Of a stretch of DNA of 49,783 nt, positions 29,089 to 37,857 are shown piece after piece (within the stretch, counting starts at the first letter, position 1; each line of letters starts with the position of its first letter). Both the position numbers and the translations under genes were made by a program. The notes beneath the pieces were generated by a model that was not told where the DNA came from, made no database searches, and saw only the letters and a list, made by a program, of their open reading frames with translations. Source of the DNA: Marinilabiliales bacterium (GTDB lineage Bacteria; Bacteroidota; Bacteroidia; Bacteroidales; F082); assembly GCA_002869365.1 (NCBI GenBank), contig PKTA01000092.1, positions 1 to 49,783 of the forward strand, given 5' to 3'.

Positions 29089-30111
29089 ATGCATAAATTT
29101 ATTATTTTTCTTCTTATCCTACTAAATTTAAGTGCACAGGCACAGCAATTTGAATCTATAATTGGAACTGATAATTATGTTAACTCACATATTTTAGTTG
29201 TTACAAACCGATTGGCCGATTCAAATACTAGAATGATTAATCCTGTTTTCAGGAACATAGTTGATACTACTTCACCATTAAAATTTTATGATGTTAGATT
29301 TGAAGAGGGCAATTTTATAGCAAAGGAAACTACTCTAACAGATTATTTTCGCAACTCACCTGCTCAACTGAAAGATTGGCTGTTATTTGTACATGGCGAT
29401 GGCAAAACTTTCATAAGAGCAACAGCAAGAGGTTTGGATATTCAGAATTATTATAAGGTTAATGTAATTGTTTTTGCCTGGCCTTCAAGATTGCCGGGAA
29501 ATAGTATGACAAAGCACTTTAAGGCTTCACTGCGTAATGCGGAAAAATCGACAGGCGATTTGTTGGTATTAATAGATAGTTTAAAAGATCTGAGATATGA
29601 AAATACTAAGTATTTTAAGAATGCTCATTTGTCGGCCATGTATCACAGTTTAGGAAACAAAATTCTTAAACTTTCTGCCGATAGTATAAATAGTAAATTT
29701 AGCCATGATTATATTTTTGATAATCAGATATTAAATGCAGCCGCAGTAAATCAGCAAGGAAATAATGTTTGGATAGAAAAAATCAATATTCAGAAACGAC
29801 TATTTAATAATAGTAATGTTTTTGATCTTAATTTAAACGGATTAAGAATTATATCTCCCTTGAAATATTTACTGGGTGAAAGGCTATTTAAGCCGCTGTC
29901 AGACAGCCTTCTGTATTTTAATTTTACGGAGACAATAGGAACTAGGTTACCTCCCGGAAAATCGCATACTTATTATTTGGGCATGCCTGAGAAATTCCCT
30001 GGTGTAAAAAGGTATTATCATGAAATATTTCATGGTTTAATGCCCGATACTACTGATGCATCATACATTAAAAGAAGAAAATACGGGTTTGGATACGATG
30101 TGCTAAAATAG
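29089..30111 (+). CDS. Exported DUF900-type alpha/beta hydrolase-like protein
   Basis: A 340-residue protein with a signal peptide (MHKFIIFLLILLNLSAQAQ). The central part matches the DUF900 alpha/beta-hydrolase layout: strand plus oxyanion region LLFVHGDGKTFIRATARGLDI (about 98-118), VIVFAWPSR (127-133), and a nucleophile elbow YHSLGN with Ser187. The segment where the family normally has the acid residue (..LAAPD..) reads LNAAAVNQQ, with Asn instead of Asp, so the triad may be altered or supplied elsewhere. The substrate is unknown. It follows the TPR gene and is convergent, with a 4-nt gap, to the next gene. Confidence 0.65.
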   Translation: MHKFIIFLLILLNLSAQAQQFESIIGTDNYVNSHILVVTNRLADSNTRMINPVFRNIVDTTSPLKFYDVRFEEGNFIAKETTLTDYFRNSPAQLKDWLLFVHGDGKTFIRATARGLDIQNYYKVNVIVFAWPSRLPGNSMTKHFKASLRNAEKSTGDLLVLIDSLKDLRYENTKYFKNAHLSAMYHSLGNKILKLSADSINSKFSHDYIFDNQILNAAAVNQQGNNVWIEKINIQKRLFNNSNVFDLNLNGLRIISPLKYLLGERLFKPLSDSLLYFNFTETIGTRLPPGKSHTYYLGMPEKFPGVKRYYHEIFHGLMPDTTDASYIKRRKYGFGYDVLK

Positions 30112-30115
30112 TCGT

Positions 30116-30568
30116 TTAAACAGTTTCTACATTTCCTTCTTCATCAACAAGGACTCCAAAGTTCATATATTCCAGTTTTCCATCCACAAAGAAAAAGTCC
30201 ATCATGCCCTTATCAAACGAATATCTTTTGTCGGAATCCTCCATTTCAATATCAAAATTTTCATGTCCGTTTTCTTTCATGAATTTTAAAGCATCTTCTT
30301 CCGACATGCCAATTATTTTGGTGTTATAAAGTTCAGCATCCGGATGTTCAGTTTCAATACCAGCAACTACCTGTCGTGTAATTCCATCCATAAAAACTGA
30401 AAAGCCTTGTTCCCAATAATGAAGAACAACAATATTTAGTTCTTCATCATCGTCGAAACTAACTATTTCTTCAGGTTCACCAACTAATTCAGCAAGGCGT
30501 TCCATATCCATTCCAAATTCTATTTTGCCGTATCCAATGTTTGGTTTGATTGTATTATCCGATAACAT
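30116..30568 (-). CDS. Uncharacterised small acidic protein
   Basis: A 150-residue acidic cytoplasmic protein with no signal or membrane segment. It begins with an IGYGKIEFGMDMERLAELVGEPEEI motif (SmpA/BamE-like or immunity-protein-like start, common in small Bacteroidota proteins), then alternating strands (LHYWEQGFSVFM, MMDFFFVDGKLEYMNFG). I cannot name the family. A -7 box TACATTTG lies upstream (30601-30608). It is convergent with the hydrolase-like gene, and no toxin partner is visible, so an immunity role is not supported. Confidence 0.7.
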   Translation of the reverse strand: MLSDNTIKPNIGYGKIEFGMDMERLAELVGEPEEIVSFDDDEELNIVVLHYWEQGFSVFMDGITRQVVAGIETEHPDAELYNTKIIGMSEEDALKFMKENGHENFDIEMEDSDKRYSFDKGMMDFFFVDGKLEYMNFGVLVDEEGNVETV

Positions 30569-30600
30569 TTTATTTATTTGATTTCGATTATTATAAGTTT

Positions 30601-30608
30601 CAAATGTA
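30601..30608 (-). promoter_or_regulatory. -7 box upstream of the small acidic protein
   Basis: Minus-strand TACATTTG fits TAnnTTTG; the leader would be about 30 nt. A TTTG lies 14 nt upstream, closer than the usual -33 spacing. Confidence 0.35.
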
Positions 30609-30700
30609 ATTTAATTTGTTAACAAAGAAATAAAAATAAATGATTAATCAAAAATAAATATTCCTATAAACATTCTAAATTACATATTATTTTCATTGAT

Positions 30701-31507
30701 TTACTTAAAAGGTGAGTTTGGCTCTTTTGCCATCGTTTTAAACACCATTTTATCGAGGAAATCAGGAAAGAATTTATTAATAAGGAAAGTAAGTTTTCCT
30801 TGAGAAGTAAGAATTATCCTGTTTTTTCTTTTAAGAGTAGCTTTATAAATATGATTTGCAACTTCATCTGCCGACATCATTTTATCTTCATCTCTTGGTG
30901 ATTCCCCCTGTTGAGAGCCATCTGCTGCAAGGGCAGTATTTCTAATATTTGAGGCTGTAAACCCGGGAAACGCCATTAAAACATGTAAACCTTTTTTAAG
31001 ATTTTCTATTCGTAATGTTTCCATAAAACCATTTATAGCAAATTTAGAGGCAGAATAACCGGTTCTTCCGGGTAGCCCTTTCAGGCCTGCTATTGACGAT
31101 ATTCCTACTATACTTCCTTTGTTTTGTAATAAATACGGTAGTGCATGCTTGCTGCAATATACAGTTCCCCAGAAGTTTATGTCCATTAATCGCTTTATAA
31201 CTTTTAAATCCAGATCTTCAAAAATAGCCCTCATGGAAACTCCTGCATTATTAATTAAAACATCAACACTCCCAAAAGTGTCAACAGCCTTTAATATTAA
31301 GTTTTTGCAATTAGACTCATTACTTACATCGCATTGTAAATAACTTACCTTACCCCCTCCGTTTTTTATTTCTCCTGCAACTCTTTCAAGAGCCTGCAAA
31401 TTTCTTGCCCCCATAACTACTTTAGAGCCTTCCCTGGCAAACTTCTTTGCTAAAGCTTCACCTATACCCGAACTAGCTCCGGTTATTACCACAACCCTAT
31501 CTTTCAT
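30701..31507 (-). CDS. Short-chain dehydrogenase/reductase (SDR)
   Basis: A 268-residue classical SDR with an NAD(P)-binding Rossmann fold: TGASSGIG (residues 9-16), the NNAG strand (LINNAGVS), and the catalytic Ser-Tyr-Lys in SSIAGLKGLPGRTGYSASK. The Arg after the first strand region (GARNL) suggests NADP preference, which is inference. The C-terminal IYKATLKRKNRIILTSQGKL...FFPDFLDKMVFKTMAK tail resembles DltE/YqjQ-like SDRs acting on lipids or acyl chains. The exact substrate is unknown. It lies 48 nt downstream of the giant exported-protein gene. Confidence 0.9.
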   Translation of the reverse strand: MKDRVVVITGASSGIGEALAKKFAREGSKVVMGARNLQALERVAGEIKNGGGKVSYLQCDVSNESNCKNLILKAVDTFGSVDVLINNAGVSMRAIFEDLDLKVIKRLMDINFWGTVYCSKHALPYLLQNKGSIVGISSIAGLKGLPGRTGYSASKFAINGFMETLRIENLKKGLHVLMAFPGFTASNIRNTALAADGSQQGESPRDEDKMMSADEVANHIYKATLKRKNRIILTSQGKLTFLINKFFPDFLDKMVFKTMAKEPNSPFK

Positions 31508-31554
31508 AATAATTTGTTTTTGCTAAAATAATTCAGAAAGTGTAATTTTTGAAA

Positions 31555-34500
31555 TTAAAACTTATTTATTTCATTCATTTTTCTTTCAAAGTCGATAACT
31601 TTTCTTCTGGTAGAAATTACATATTCATAGTAATCAGTATCACTTTCCGGATTTAGCATACGTTTCTCAGGCTTCAGTTCTTCTACAAATGCATTAAAAT
31701 TATAATCTGACGACATAATTTGCATAATACCATATTTGTAGGAGAAGAAATAATACTGATTTTCACTTGATTTTAAGAGAATAGTTATTCCACTGCCTGT
31801 TCTACCCATTTCAATTTGAACATAGCCATCAAAATACTTATTTACAGGTTCTTCATCGGCAAAACCCAATCCAATTTTGCCAACAGAAACAAAGGATTTT
31901 GATTCATTATGCCAACGTAAATTAAGGTCGCTAAATATTAAAGTATGTTTAAGTTCGTCGGGAAGTTTTTTAATTTTTCCGTAAAGAGCCAATTCAGTTA
32001 TCATTAAAGCACTCCTTTCGGTTCCAACTACCTTTTTCAGGAATACCGGAAATGTACCCTCAGCATGTGTTGCAGGTGTGTTGTTTGATAATTGTAAACT
32101 ATCGGTCATCATCTTAATTACTTTCTTATCGATAAAAAAGTCAAGAAGTAATGATGTATTTACATAAGTTGAATCAGGAATTATTTTATGAGTTATTTTT
32201 CCTGCTGCAAGAGACTTGAAAATGTTTGAATTTAGACCAAAATCAATCTCACCATCAACATTTAAAATACATCTTTTTGTATCGAGTTCACCCAGATTAT
32301 CGTCTATCAAATTATTAAACAAACGCTCTGGCGTTCCTACTTTAAACGATTTATTTATACTATCGTAAATTAATTGTCCTTTTGCTTCACCAATTAATTT
32401 GTCGGAATTACTCTTTAAACCTTGAAATATTCTTGGATAAAAACTGCCGTGAGTGTTAGAAAAGGCAAGCCCAAAAACAGCTCTTGTACTGTCTTGAACA
32501 GTATTTTCAGTATCCAATTTGAAAATGATATTTTCAGGATCAATAGTATTATTGAATGAAATCCAATTGCCATCCAAATCTATGCATTGCTGGCTAATTT
32601 GAAAACCTCCATTAAATCTGAATAATTTTTCATCAGCCTTAACAGATATGTCTCCTGTGAAATAATATTCAGGGCTTAAAAAGAAAATATCCCCGGGAGG
32701 CAAACTGCCATAAGCACTTGTCATTCCATTATTTACGCCAATGTCATTCATGAATATAGCCTGATGAATTTTATTTCTGTCAACATAATCGATATATCCA
32801 TTAGCAGAATAATTATGCTTGGAGAAAATGTTTACTTCTGCATTATAGAAACTATGAAATTTATTTGCGGTATCGGCAATTATGCGAGCATCGATAAGTG
32901 TTGGTATTTGTCCGTCACGAATGATTTGAATTTTTTTATCCTTAGGGAAAATTGCTGCGTCAGCAACTTTAAGGAGTCGTACATTTTCAATGTCGAGAGT
33001 ATAATCCTGTAAGTTATAATCTGCATTACCGGCATAAAAACGCAGTGAGTCATGCTCAGGATTTATTGAAATAAATTCGGGACCCGACAATTTGTAATCT
33101 ATTAATCTGTAATCATCAAGTGTGTCGAGTGCTTTGTGATTCTGGCTAAGGTTGCCGGTAAGCCTTAACTTATCATTATACATATCCCACTCCATTTCAT
33201 CGAGGGTAGAGATATAATTATTGAAGGGAAATTCTATGAAAGAGTTATAATACAGATTGTTGAAAATACCTTTTTGTTTTTCAAAATCTATGGTTGCAAA
33301 ATATCCACTAGATTTAAAGATAAGATTTTCACCATCCAGGTCTCTTAAATTAAAAATGGCGGAGTCGGCTGTTAACTTACTAAATTTAAAGTCGATATCG
33401 TTGGAAATAACTTCCGACTGATCGAAATAGAATGCTCCTTCTCCCATCATTTTATCGGGATTTAAATTTAGAGTTCCTTTAAAATTGGAGTTGTTATAAA
33501 TAATAAAAGGCTTATTGTCAGTTTTTAAAATCAGGTTGTTGGAGGCTATATCCCAAAATGCATTAACAGTATCTGCCTGTGCATCAGGGAAGTCGTATTG
33601 TTCAACATCGGCTTTTGAATTAAAATCATAGGCTCTGGCAACCATCGAATCAGGATAGAAAATAAAGTTTTCGGAGTTTAATTGAGAGTTCAGATATTTA
33701 AGTTTTCCTATACCTGTAAATCCGCTGTTATCAAGATTTATATCATTATAAAAAGTTCCTTTTTTGTCATATATCTGATAACCCTTACTACCTGTGTTAT
33801 GCGATATACCCAGAGAATAGTCGGGCATAACAATCAAAGGTTCTTTTAGAGGTTTAAAAATTCCTGCAGAGTTTAATGTTCCGTCGAAGGCAAGTCCGTT
33901 TGTTGTAAATGTTGAGATACTATCGAAAATAAATGGATCCACCGTATAGAAAAATGTCTCAGGAACCAGAGTGCTGTCTTGAATTTCCTTTTTATTATAG
34001 TATACATAACTTTCTTCTTCGGTTTTAAAGGTTGGATATTCAGGGTAATTTTTGAGCCCCGACTTATTCATGGGCTCGTCGATATATAGTTTTCCATTTA
34101 GTTTAGTAATAACGTTTTTTACTCTTACAAGGGAGTCTCTCTGTCTTAATGAATCAGTAGCTACAACCCAAAATGCCAACGAGTCGACATAGTTCATATT
34201 GAGCATAAAACTATCGTAAACGAAAGTGCTTTGTCGGGTATAGAAATCCAATAAACCCATATGTACATAACCGTCAAAATTAAAATTTCTATTCTTTTTA
34301 AATGAAATGGATTTATCGTTAGGGTATATGTAAACTTCCTGAGAATCACTAATTTGTACAAAAGGAACTCCATATACATCCAGGTCATAATTTTTTAAAT
34401 TTATGGATGCATTTGGTTTTGCTGTAACGTTCGATTCGAGGCGTATTACGTCATAGTCGGTTTGCTTTGATTTGGCTTTAAGGAAGTTAAGAAGCCTGTC

Positions 34501-36039
34501 TTTTACTATTGCCGTTTCAGTACTTACATCATAAACAAGATATCCTTTTTTCGACAACCGGATAAGCATAGCAGATACCTGTTCTACAGGCTTTTCCATA
34601 AAATCGGCTAATAAGTTAAGTTGTATTTCTTCAACATTATACGATTTCATATAATTCTGAATCACATACATAGGATTAACTTCATCAATACCCTGAAGCC
34701 TGTAATAATCCATTTCAGAATAATAATTTGATGAAACAAATGAAGCCTTATTTTTGTTATTAATGGTTCTTATTTTTTTAAACAGCATTTCGCTATCATC
34801 CATTTTCCAGAACAGTGCCTGAACATAGATATCCAGTTGGTGGTATGAATCGAAAAACGGAATCATACTTGAACCTTCATTCTCATTATATAGAACTAGT
34901 TGTCGAACATCGGCATAGTATTTTAACCTCAAATCGGGATGGTAAAGTGAATCCTGATCAAAATAGAAAACAATCTCAGTTTTAGCAGCATCCATACCAT
35001 CATTATTGATTAGAAATGCATCAGAATATAGTCTTGCAAAAACAGTATCATTATGCAGCAGATCGAGTTGTGCATCTTCATACTTATTTCCAATTCCATA
35101 TAATTTAAGACCTTTATGTTCAAAACCACCTGTGAAATCCATTTCTTTATATAGGTCTTTCACAAAATAATCAGTGAGATAGGTGTTAAATGTAGGGTAA
35201 GTAGACTTAGAAGAACTTCTGCTGGAACTAATTCTGTCGGAGAAAATACCGAGCATTGGCTGTTTAAAAAAACGCTTATCATGAAGCACGGCAGAATCTA
35301 TGGTATAGTCTGCCTGGGTCATATCTATAGCATAGTTTTTAACCTGAACGTAAATCGAGTCATCATATGCTTCACCAAATCGGGTCCAGTTTATTCTTGC
35401 CTCATCCCCTACCCATTGCTTTGTTTCATAAACATATGTTCCAGAGGTGCTTAGTAATGTAGAGCTATCATTTCGGGTAGCAGCAACCAAATTCAATTTA
35501 CTGAAATTGATAAGCAGAGATGTGTCGGCAAAAAAACTAAATTTTGCATTTCTATAATACCAGGCCAACGATCTTCTGTTACTGATAATTTCATCTTCAA
35601 ATAGTTCTTTTGTGAACTCCATAAAATCATCAAAAGGCTTTGTATTTTTATCTTCCAGAAGTTTCATGGTATAGGCATGCCATGAAATAATGCTTTTTGG
35701 TAGTTGTTTGGATTCTCCCAATAGCATTAATGAGTAAATATAATCGTAAAGCTGAGGATACGATCTCATTTTTTTCGTTCGCATCCTTTCCACAACTTCT
35801 CTTACAGCATCTTTTTCTTCCTTGTTAAACCTTCCAATCGTCCATGTGGGTTGAAATCTTTCAATTAGTGTTTCCGACTTTTCCTTTACAGTTTTAGATG
35901 GAGTGTTAAGTAAAATTTCTGATATCTGATTAAAGAAAACTTCTGAATTTTGCGACAGTGTATCAGTGGTTTGGGCGCTGCCGGATAGAGGTGAAATTAT
36001 TATTAGCAATAAACAAACAAACAAAGTAATTCTTGACAT
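31555..36039 (-). CDS. Giant exported protein of unknown function
   Basis: The frame opens at 36087, but MSRITLFVCLLLIIISPLSGSAQ is a clear signal peptide, so I start at 36039; this also removes an overlap with prmA and gives 1494 residues. The rest is soluble and rich in Asn, Asp, Phe and Tyr. An N-terminal helical part (to about residue 170) is followed by long alternating beta-strand stretches with repeated patterns such as ...YSDAFLINNDG..., SISFKKNRNFNFDGYVHMG and NGYIDYVDRNKIHQAIFMND. A helical insert at about residues 465-520 looks winged-helix-like. There is no T9SS sorting tail. The beta-rich repeats recall OstA/AsmA-like envelope proteins, but I do not recognise the family. It lies 17 nt downstream of prmA. 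Confidence 0.8.
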   Translation of the reverse strand: MSRITLFVCLLLIIISPLSGSAQTTDTLSQNSEVFFNQISEILLNTPSKTVKEKSETLIERFQPTWTIGRFNKEEKDAVREVVERMRTKKMRSYPQLYDYIYSLMLLGESKQLPKSIISWHAYTMKLLEDKNTKPFDDFMEFTKELFEDEIISNRRSLAWYYRNAKFSFFADTSLLINFSKLNLVAATRNDSSTLLSTSGTYVYETKQWVGDEARINWTRFGEAYDDSIYVQVKNYAIDMTQADYTIDSAVLHDKRFFKQPMLGIFSDRISSSRSSSKSTYPTFNTYLTDYFVKDLYKEMDFTGGFEHKGLKLYGIGNKYEDAQLDLLHNDTVFARLYSDAFLINNDGMDAAKTEIVFYFDQDSLYHPDLRLKYYADVRQLVLYNENEGSSMIPFFDSYHQLDIYVQALFWKMDDSEMLFKKIRTINNKNKASFVSSNYYSEMDYYRLQGIDEVNPMYVIQNYMKSYNVEEIQLNLLADFMEKPVEQVSAMLIRLSKKGYLVYDVSTETAIVKDRLLNFLKAKSKQTDYDVIRLESNVTAKPNASINLKNYDLDVYGVPFVQISDSQEVYIYPNDKSISFKKNRNFNFDGYVHMGLLDFYTRQSTFVYDSFMLNMNYVDSLAFWVVATDSLRQRDSLVRVKNVITKLNGKLYIDEPMNKSGLKNYPEYPTFKTEEESYVYYNKKEIQDSTLVPETFFYTVDPFIFDSISTFTTNGLAFDGTLNSAGIFKPLKEPLIVMPDYSLGISHNTGSKGYQIYDKKGTFYNDINLDNSGFTGIGKLKYLNSQLNSENFIFYPDSMVARAYDFNSKADVEQYDFPDAQADTVNAFWDIASNNLILKTDNKPFIIYNNSNFKGTLNLNPDKMMGEGAFYFDQSEVISNDIDFKFSKLTADSAIFNLRDLDGENLIFKSSGYFATIDFEKQKGIFNNLYYNSFIEFPFNNYISTLDEMEWDMYNDKLRLTGNLSQNHKALDTLDDYRLIDYKLSGPEFISINPEHDSLRFYAGNADYNLQDYTLDIENVRLLKVADAAIFPKDKKIQIIRDGQIPTLIDARIIADTANKFHSFYNAEVNIFSKHNYSANGYIDYVDRNKIHQAIFMNDIGVNNGMTSAYGSLPPGDIFFLSPEYYFTGDISVKADEKLFRFNGGFQISQQCIDLDGNWISFNNTIDPENIIFKLDTENTVQDSTRAVFGLAFSNTHGSFYPRIFQGLKSNSDKLIGEAKGQLIYDSINKSFKVGTPERLFNNLIDDNLGELDTKRCILNVDGEIDFGLNSNIFKSLAAGKITHKIIPDSTYVNTSLLLDFFIDKKVIKMMTDSLQLSNNTPATHAEGTFPVFLKKVVGTERSALMITELALYGKIKKLPDELKHTLIFSDLNLRWHNESKSFVSVGKIGLGFADEEPVNKYFDGYVQIEMGRTGSGITILLKSSENQYYFFSYKYGIMQIMSSDYNFNAFVEELKPEKRMLNPESDTDYYEYVISTRRKVIDFERKMNEINKF

Positions 36040-36056
36040 AATAGGCAAAACTAAAA

Positions 36057-36890
36057 TTAGAGTTTTTTGAACCTGGCTGAGGTCCAATTATTTTTAACTT
36101 TCTTACTGACAAACTCTAAAGAGTTCTTGTTGCATTCATTAATAATATCATCTAAATCCTCTTCATAAAAACCTGAAAAATAAATATCACTCCCTTTTTT
36201 CATAACCATTGAATAACGGTTTATATCTCTAAGAAGTATATTTTTATTAATATTAGCAAACACTATGTCGAAAAGTTGCAGATCTTTCAAATTATCTGCA
36301 TCGCCAAGCAAACAATGTATATTGCTTATATTGTTTAGTTTACAGTTTTCTTCAGCATTGCTATAGGCCCATTCATCATTGTCGATTGCATATAGATCTG
36401 CGGCTCCCTTCATGGATGCAAGAATTGCTAAAACCGCTGTTCCGCTACCCATATCCAAAACCGATTTATCATTAAAATCATTTTCGAGTATGTATTCTAT
36501 CATCATGCTTGTGGTTTCATGATGAGCGGTACCAAAAGCCATTTTTACACTTAAAAGAATATTGTAACGAGCATCTGGATCTTCTTTGTGAAAAGGAGCT
36601 CTAATAAAACAGTTTTTTATGCGAACAGGATCATAATTACTTTCCCACACAGCATTCCAATTCTGGTCTTCAATAAGTTCTCTTTTTATTTTATTGGCTT
36701 TAAGCAGAGGTTTAAGGAATTCAATTGATTTCAAATCCTCTTCTTTGAAAATATCCTCCTGAATATAGGCTGTTAAGGAATTTTCATCTTCCTCAAAACT
36801 TTCATATCCGTATTCTGCCAAAAAGGCAACTAAAATTTCAGAAGAAATTTTTTCATCCAGCCCCGAAAAAGTAAGTTTGTAATAGTTCAC
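36057..36890 (-). CDS. prmA: Ribosomal protein L11 methyltransferase
   Basis: A SAM-dependent enzyme that trimethylates ribosomal protein L11. The 277 residues have the PrmA layout: an N-terminal substrate-recognition domain (1-100), linker, then a class I methyltransferase with AFGTAHHETTSMM (family AFGTGxHxTT), VLDMGSGTAVLAI for SAM binding, YAIDND, and DIVFANINKNIL (family NPP/NI motif). The family glycine in AFGTG is Ala here. The start is GTG at 36890, 3 nt after the tpiA stop. It forms an operon tpiA-prmA-giant exported protein. Confidence 0.93.
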   Translation of the reverse strand: MNYYKLTFSGLDEKISSEILVAFLAEYGYESFEEDENSLTAYIQEDIFKEEDLKSIEFLKPLLKANKIKRELIEDQNWNAVWESNYDPVRIKNCFIRAPFHKEDPDARYNILLSVKMAFGTAHHETTSMMIEYILENDFNDKSVLDMGSGTAVLAILASMKGAADLYAIDNDEWAYSNAEENCKLNNISNIHCLLGDADNLKDLQLFDIVFANINKNILLRDINRYSMVMKKGSDIYFSGFYEEDLDDIINECNKNSLEFVSKKVKNNWTSARFKKL

Positions 36891-36893
36891 TCT

Positions 36894-37649
36894 TTAAAAA
36901 CTATAAATTATTTTAGTAAAATCGTTTGCTTTCAATGATGCTCCACCAATCAAACCACCATCAACATCTTTTTGTGAGAAAAGTTCTTTTGCATTTTCAG
37001 CATTACAACTACCACCGTAAAGTATGCTTGTTTCCTCTGCTGTTTCATTATCATATTTCTTTGCAATAAGATCTCTGATAAAAGCATGCATTTCCTGTGC
37101 CTGAGCCGGTGTTGCTGTTTTCCCGGTACCAATAGCCCAAACAGGTTCATAAGCAATTACTATATTGGAGAATTCATCTTTATTGAATTTAAAAACAGAA
37201 TTAACTAGTTGTGCTTCAACTACTTTGAAATGGTTTTCTGCTTCCCTGTCTTCAAGTTGCTCGCCAATACAAAAAATGGGAATTATTTCATTTTCAATAA
37301 GTCTTTCCGCTTTCTCATACAAAACCTCATCCTTTTCACCAAAGTATTTTCTTCTCTCACTATGTCCTACAATGCAATAATCTATTGCCATTGAATCCAG
37401 CATTGCTGCTGAAATTTCACCGGTATAGGCTCCACTTTCGTGCTCACTTACGTTTTGTGCTCCGGTTCTTATTTGTGATTCTTCTGAATAATCACCGGTC
37501 ATCTCAAGAAATACTGAAGGAGTACAAATTACTACCTCACAATCAGGCTCACGGTCATCAATTGCATTGGCAATAGCACCAACTAAATCTTCTGCTTCAT
37601 GAAATACTTTGTTCATTTTCCAGTTTCCTGCAACAATTTTCTGTCTCAT
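36894..37649 (-). CDS. tpiA: Triosephosphate isomerase
   Basis: A glycolytic isomerase of dihydroxyacetone phosphate and glyceraldehyde 3-phosphate. At 251 residues it is a full-length TIM barrel with all catalytic residues: Lys11 (GNWKMN), His96 (IVGHSERR), Glu168 (AYEPVWAIGTGK), and the phosphate-binding YGGS and GGLIGGASL. First gene of the tpiA-prmA unit. A -7 box TATTTTTG lies upstream at 37673-37680 on the minus strand. Confidence 0.98.
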   Translation of the reverse strand: MRQKIVAGNWKMNKVFHEAEDLVGAIANAIDDREPDCEVVICTPSVFLEMTGDYSEESQIRTGAQNVSEHESGAYTGEISAAMLDSMAIDYCIVGHSERRKYFGEKDEVLYEKAERLIENEIIPIFCIGEQLEDREAENHFKVVEAQLVNSVFKFNKDEFSNIVIAYEPVWAIGTGKTATPAQAQEMHAFIRDLIAKKYDNETAEETSILYGGSCNAENAKELFSQKDVDGGLIGGASLKANDFTKIIYSF

Positions 37650-37672
37650 CTCTTTTGCTTATTAATTTACAG

Positions 37673-37680
37673 CAAAAATA
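37673..37680 (-). promoter_or_regulatory. -7 box upstream of tpiA
   Basis: Minus-strand TATTTTTG matches TAnnTTTG and predicts a leader of about 20 nt. A -33 element is not evident. Confidence 0.4.
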
Positions 37681-37857
37681 GCAATCTTAATGGGATTAGT
37701 AAATATATAAGCACTTAACTTTTAATATGTAAGTACAAATTATGATTTTTTTGGAAATAATTGATTATTATAAGGTTTATAACGATTGAAGACCTCTATT
37801 TCATCAACATTAGGATGAAGACAAATCTTTTTTGTTATTTTGCCTAAAATTATTGAA

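Noticed and set aside
37165..37576. Three overlapping plus-strand ORFs opposite tpiA
   Set aside because: All lie antisense to conserved TIM-barrel sequence and have no independent features.
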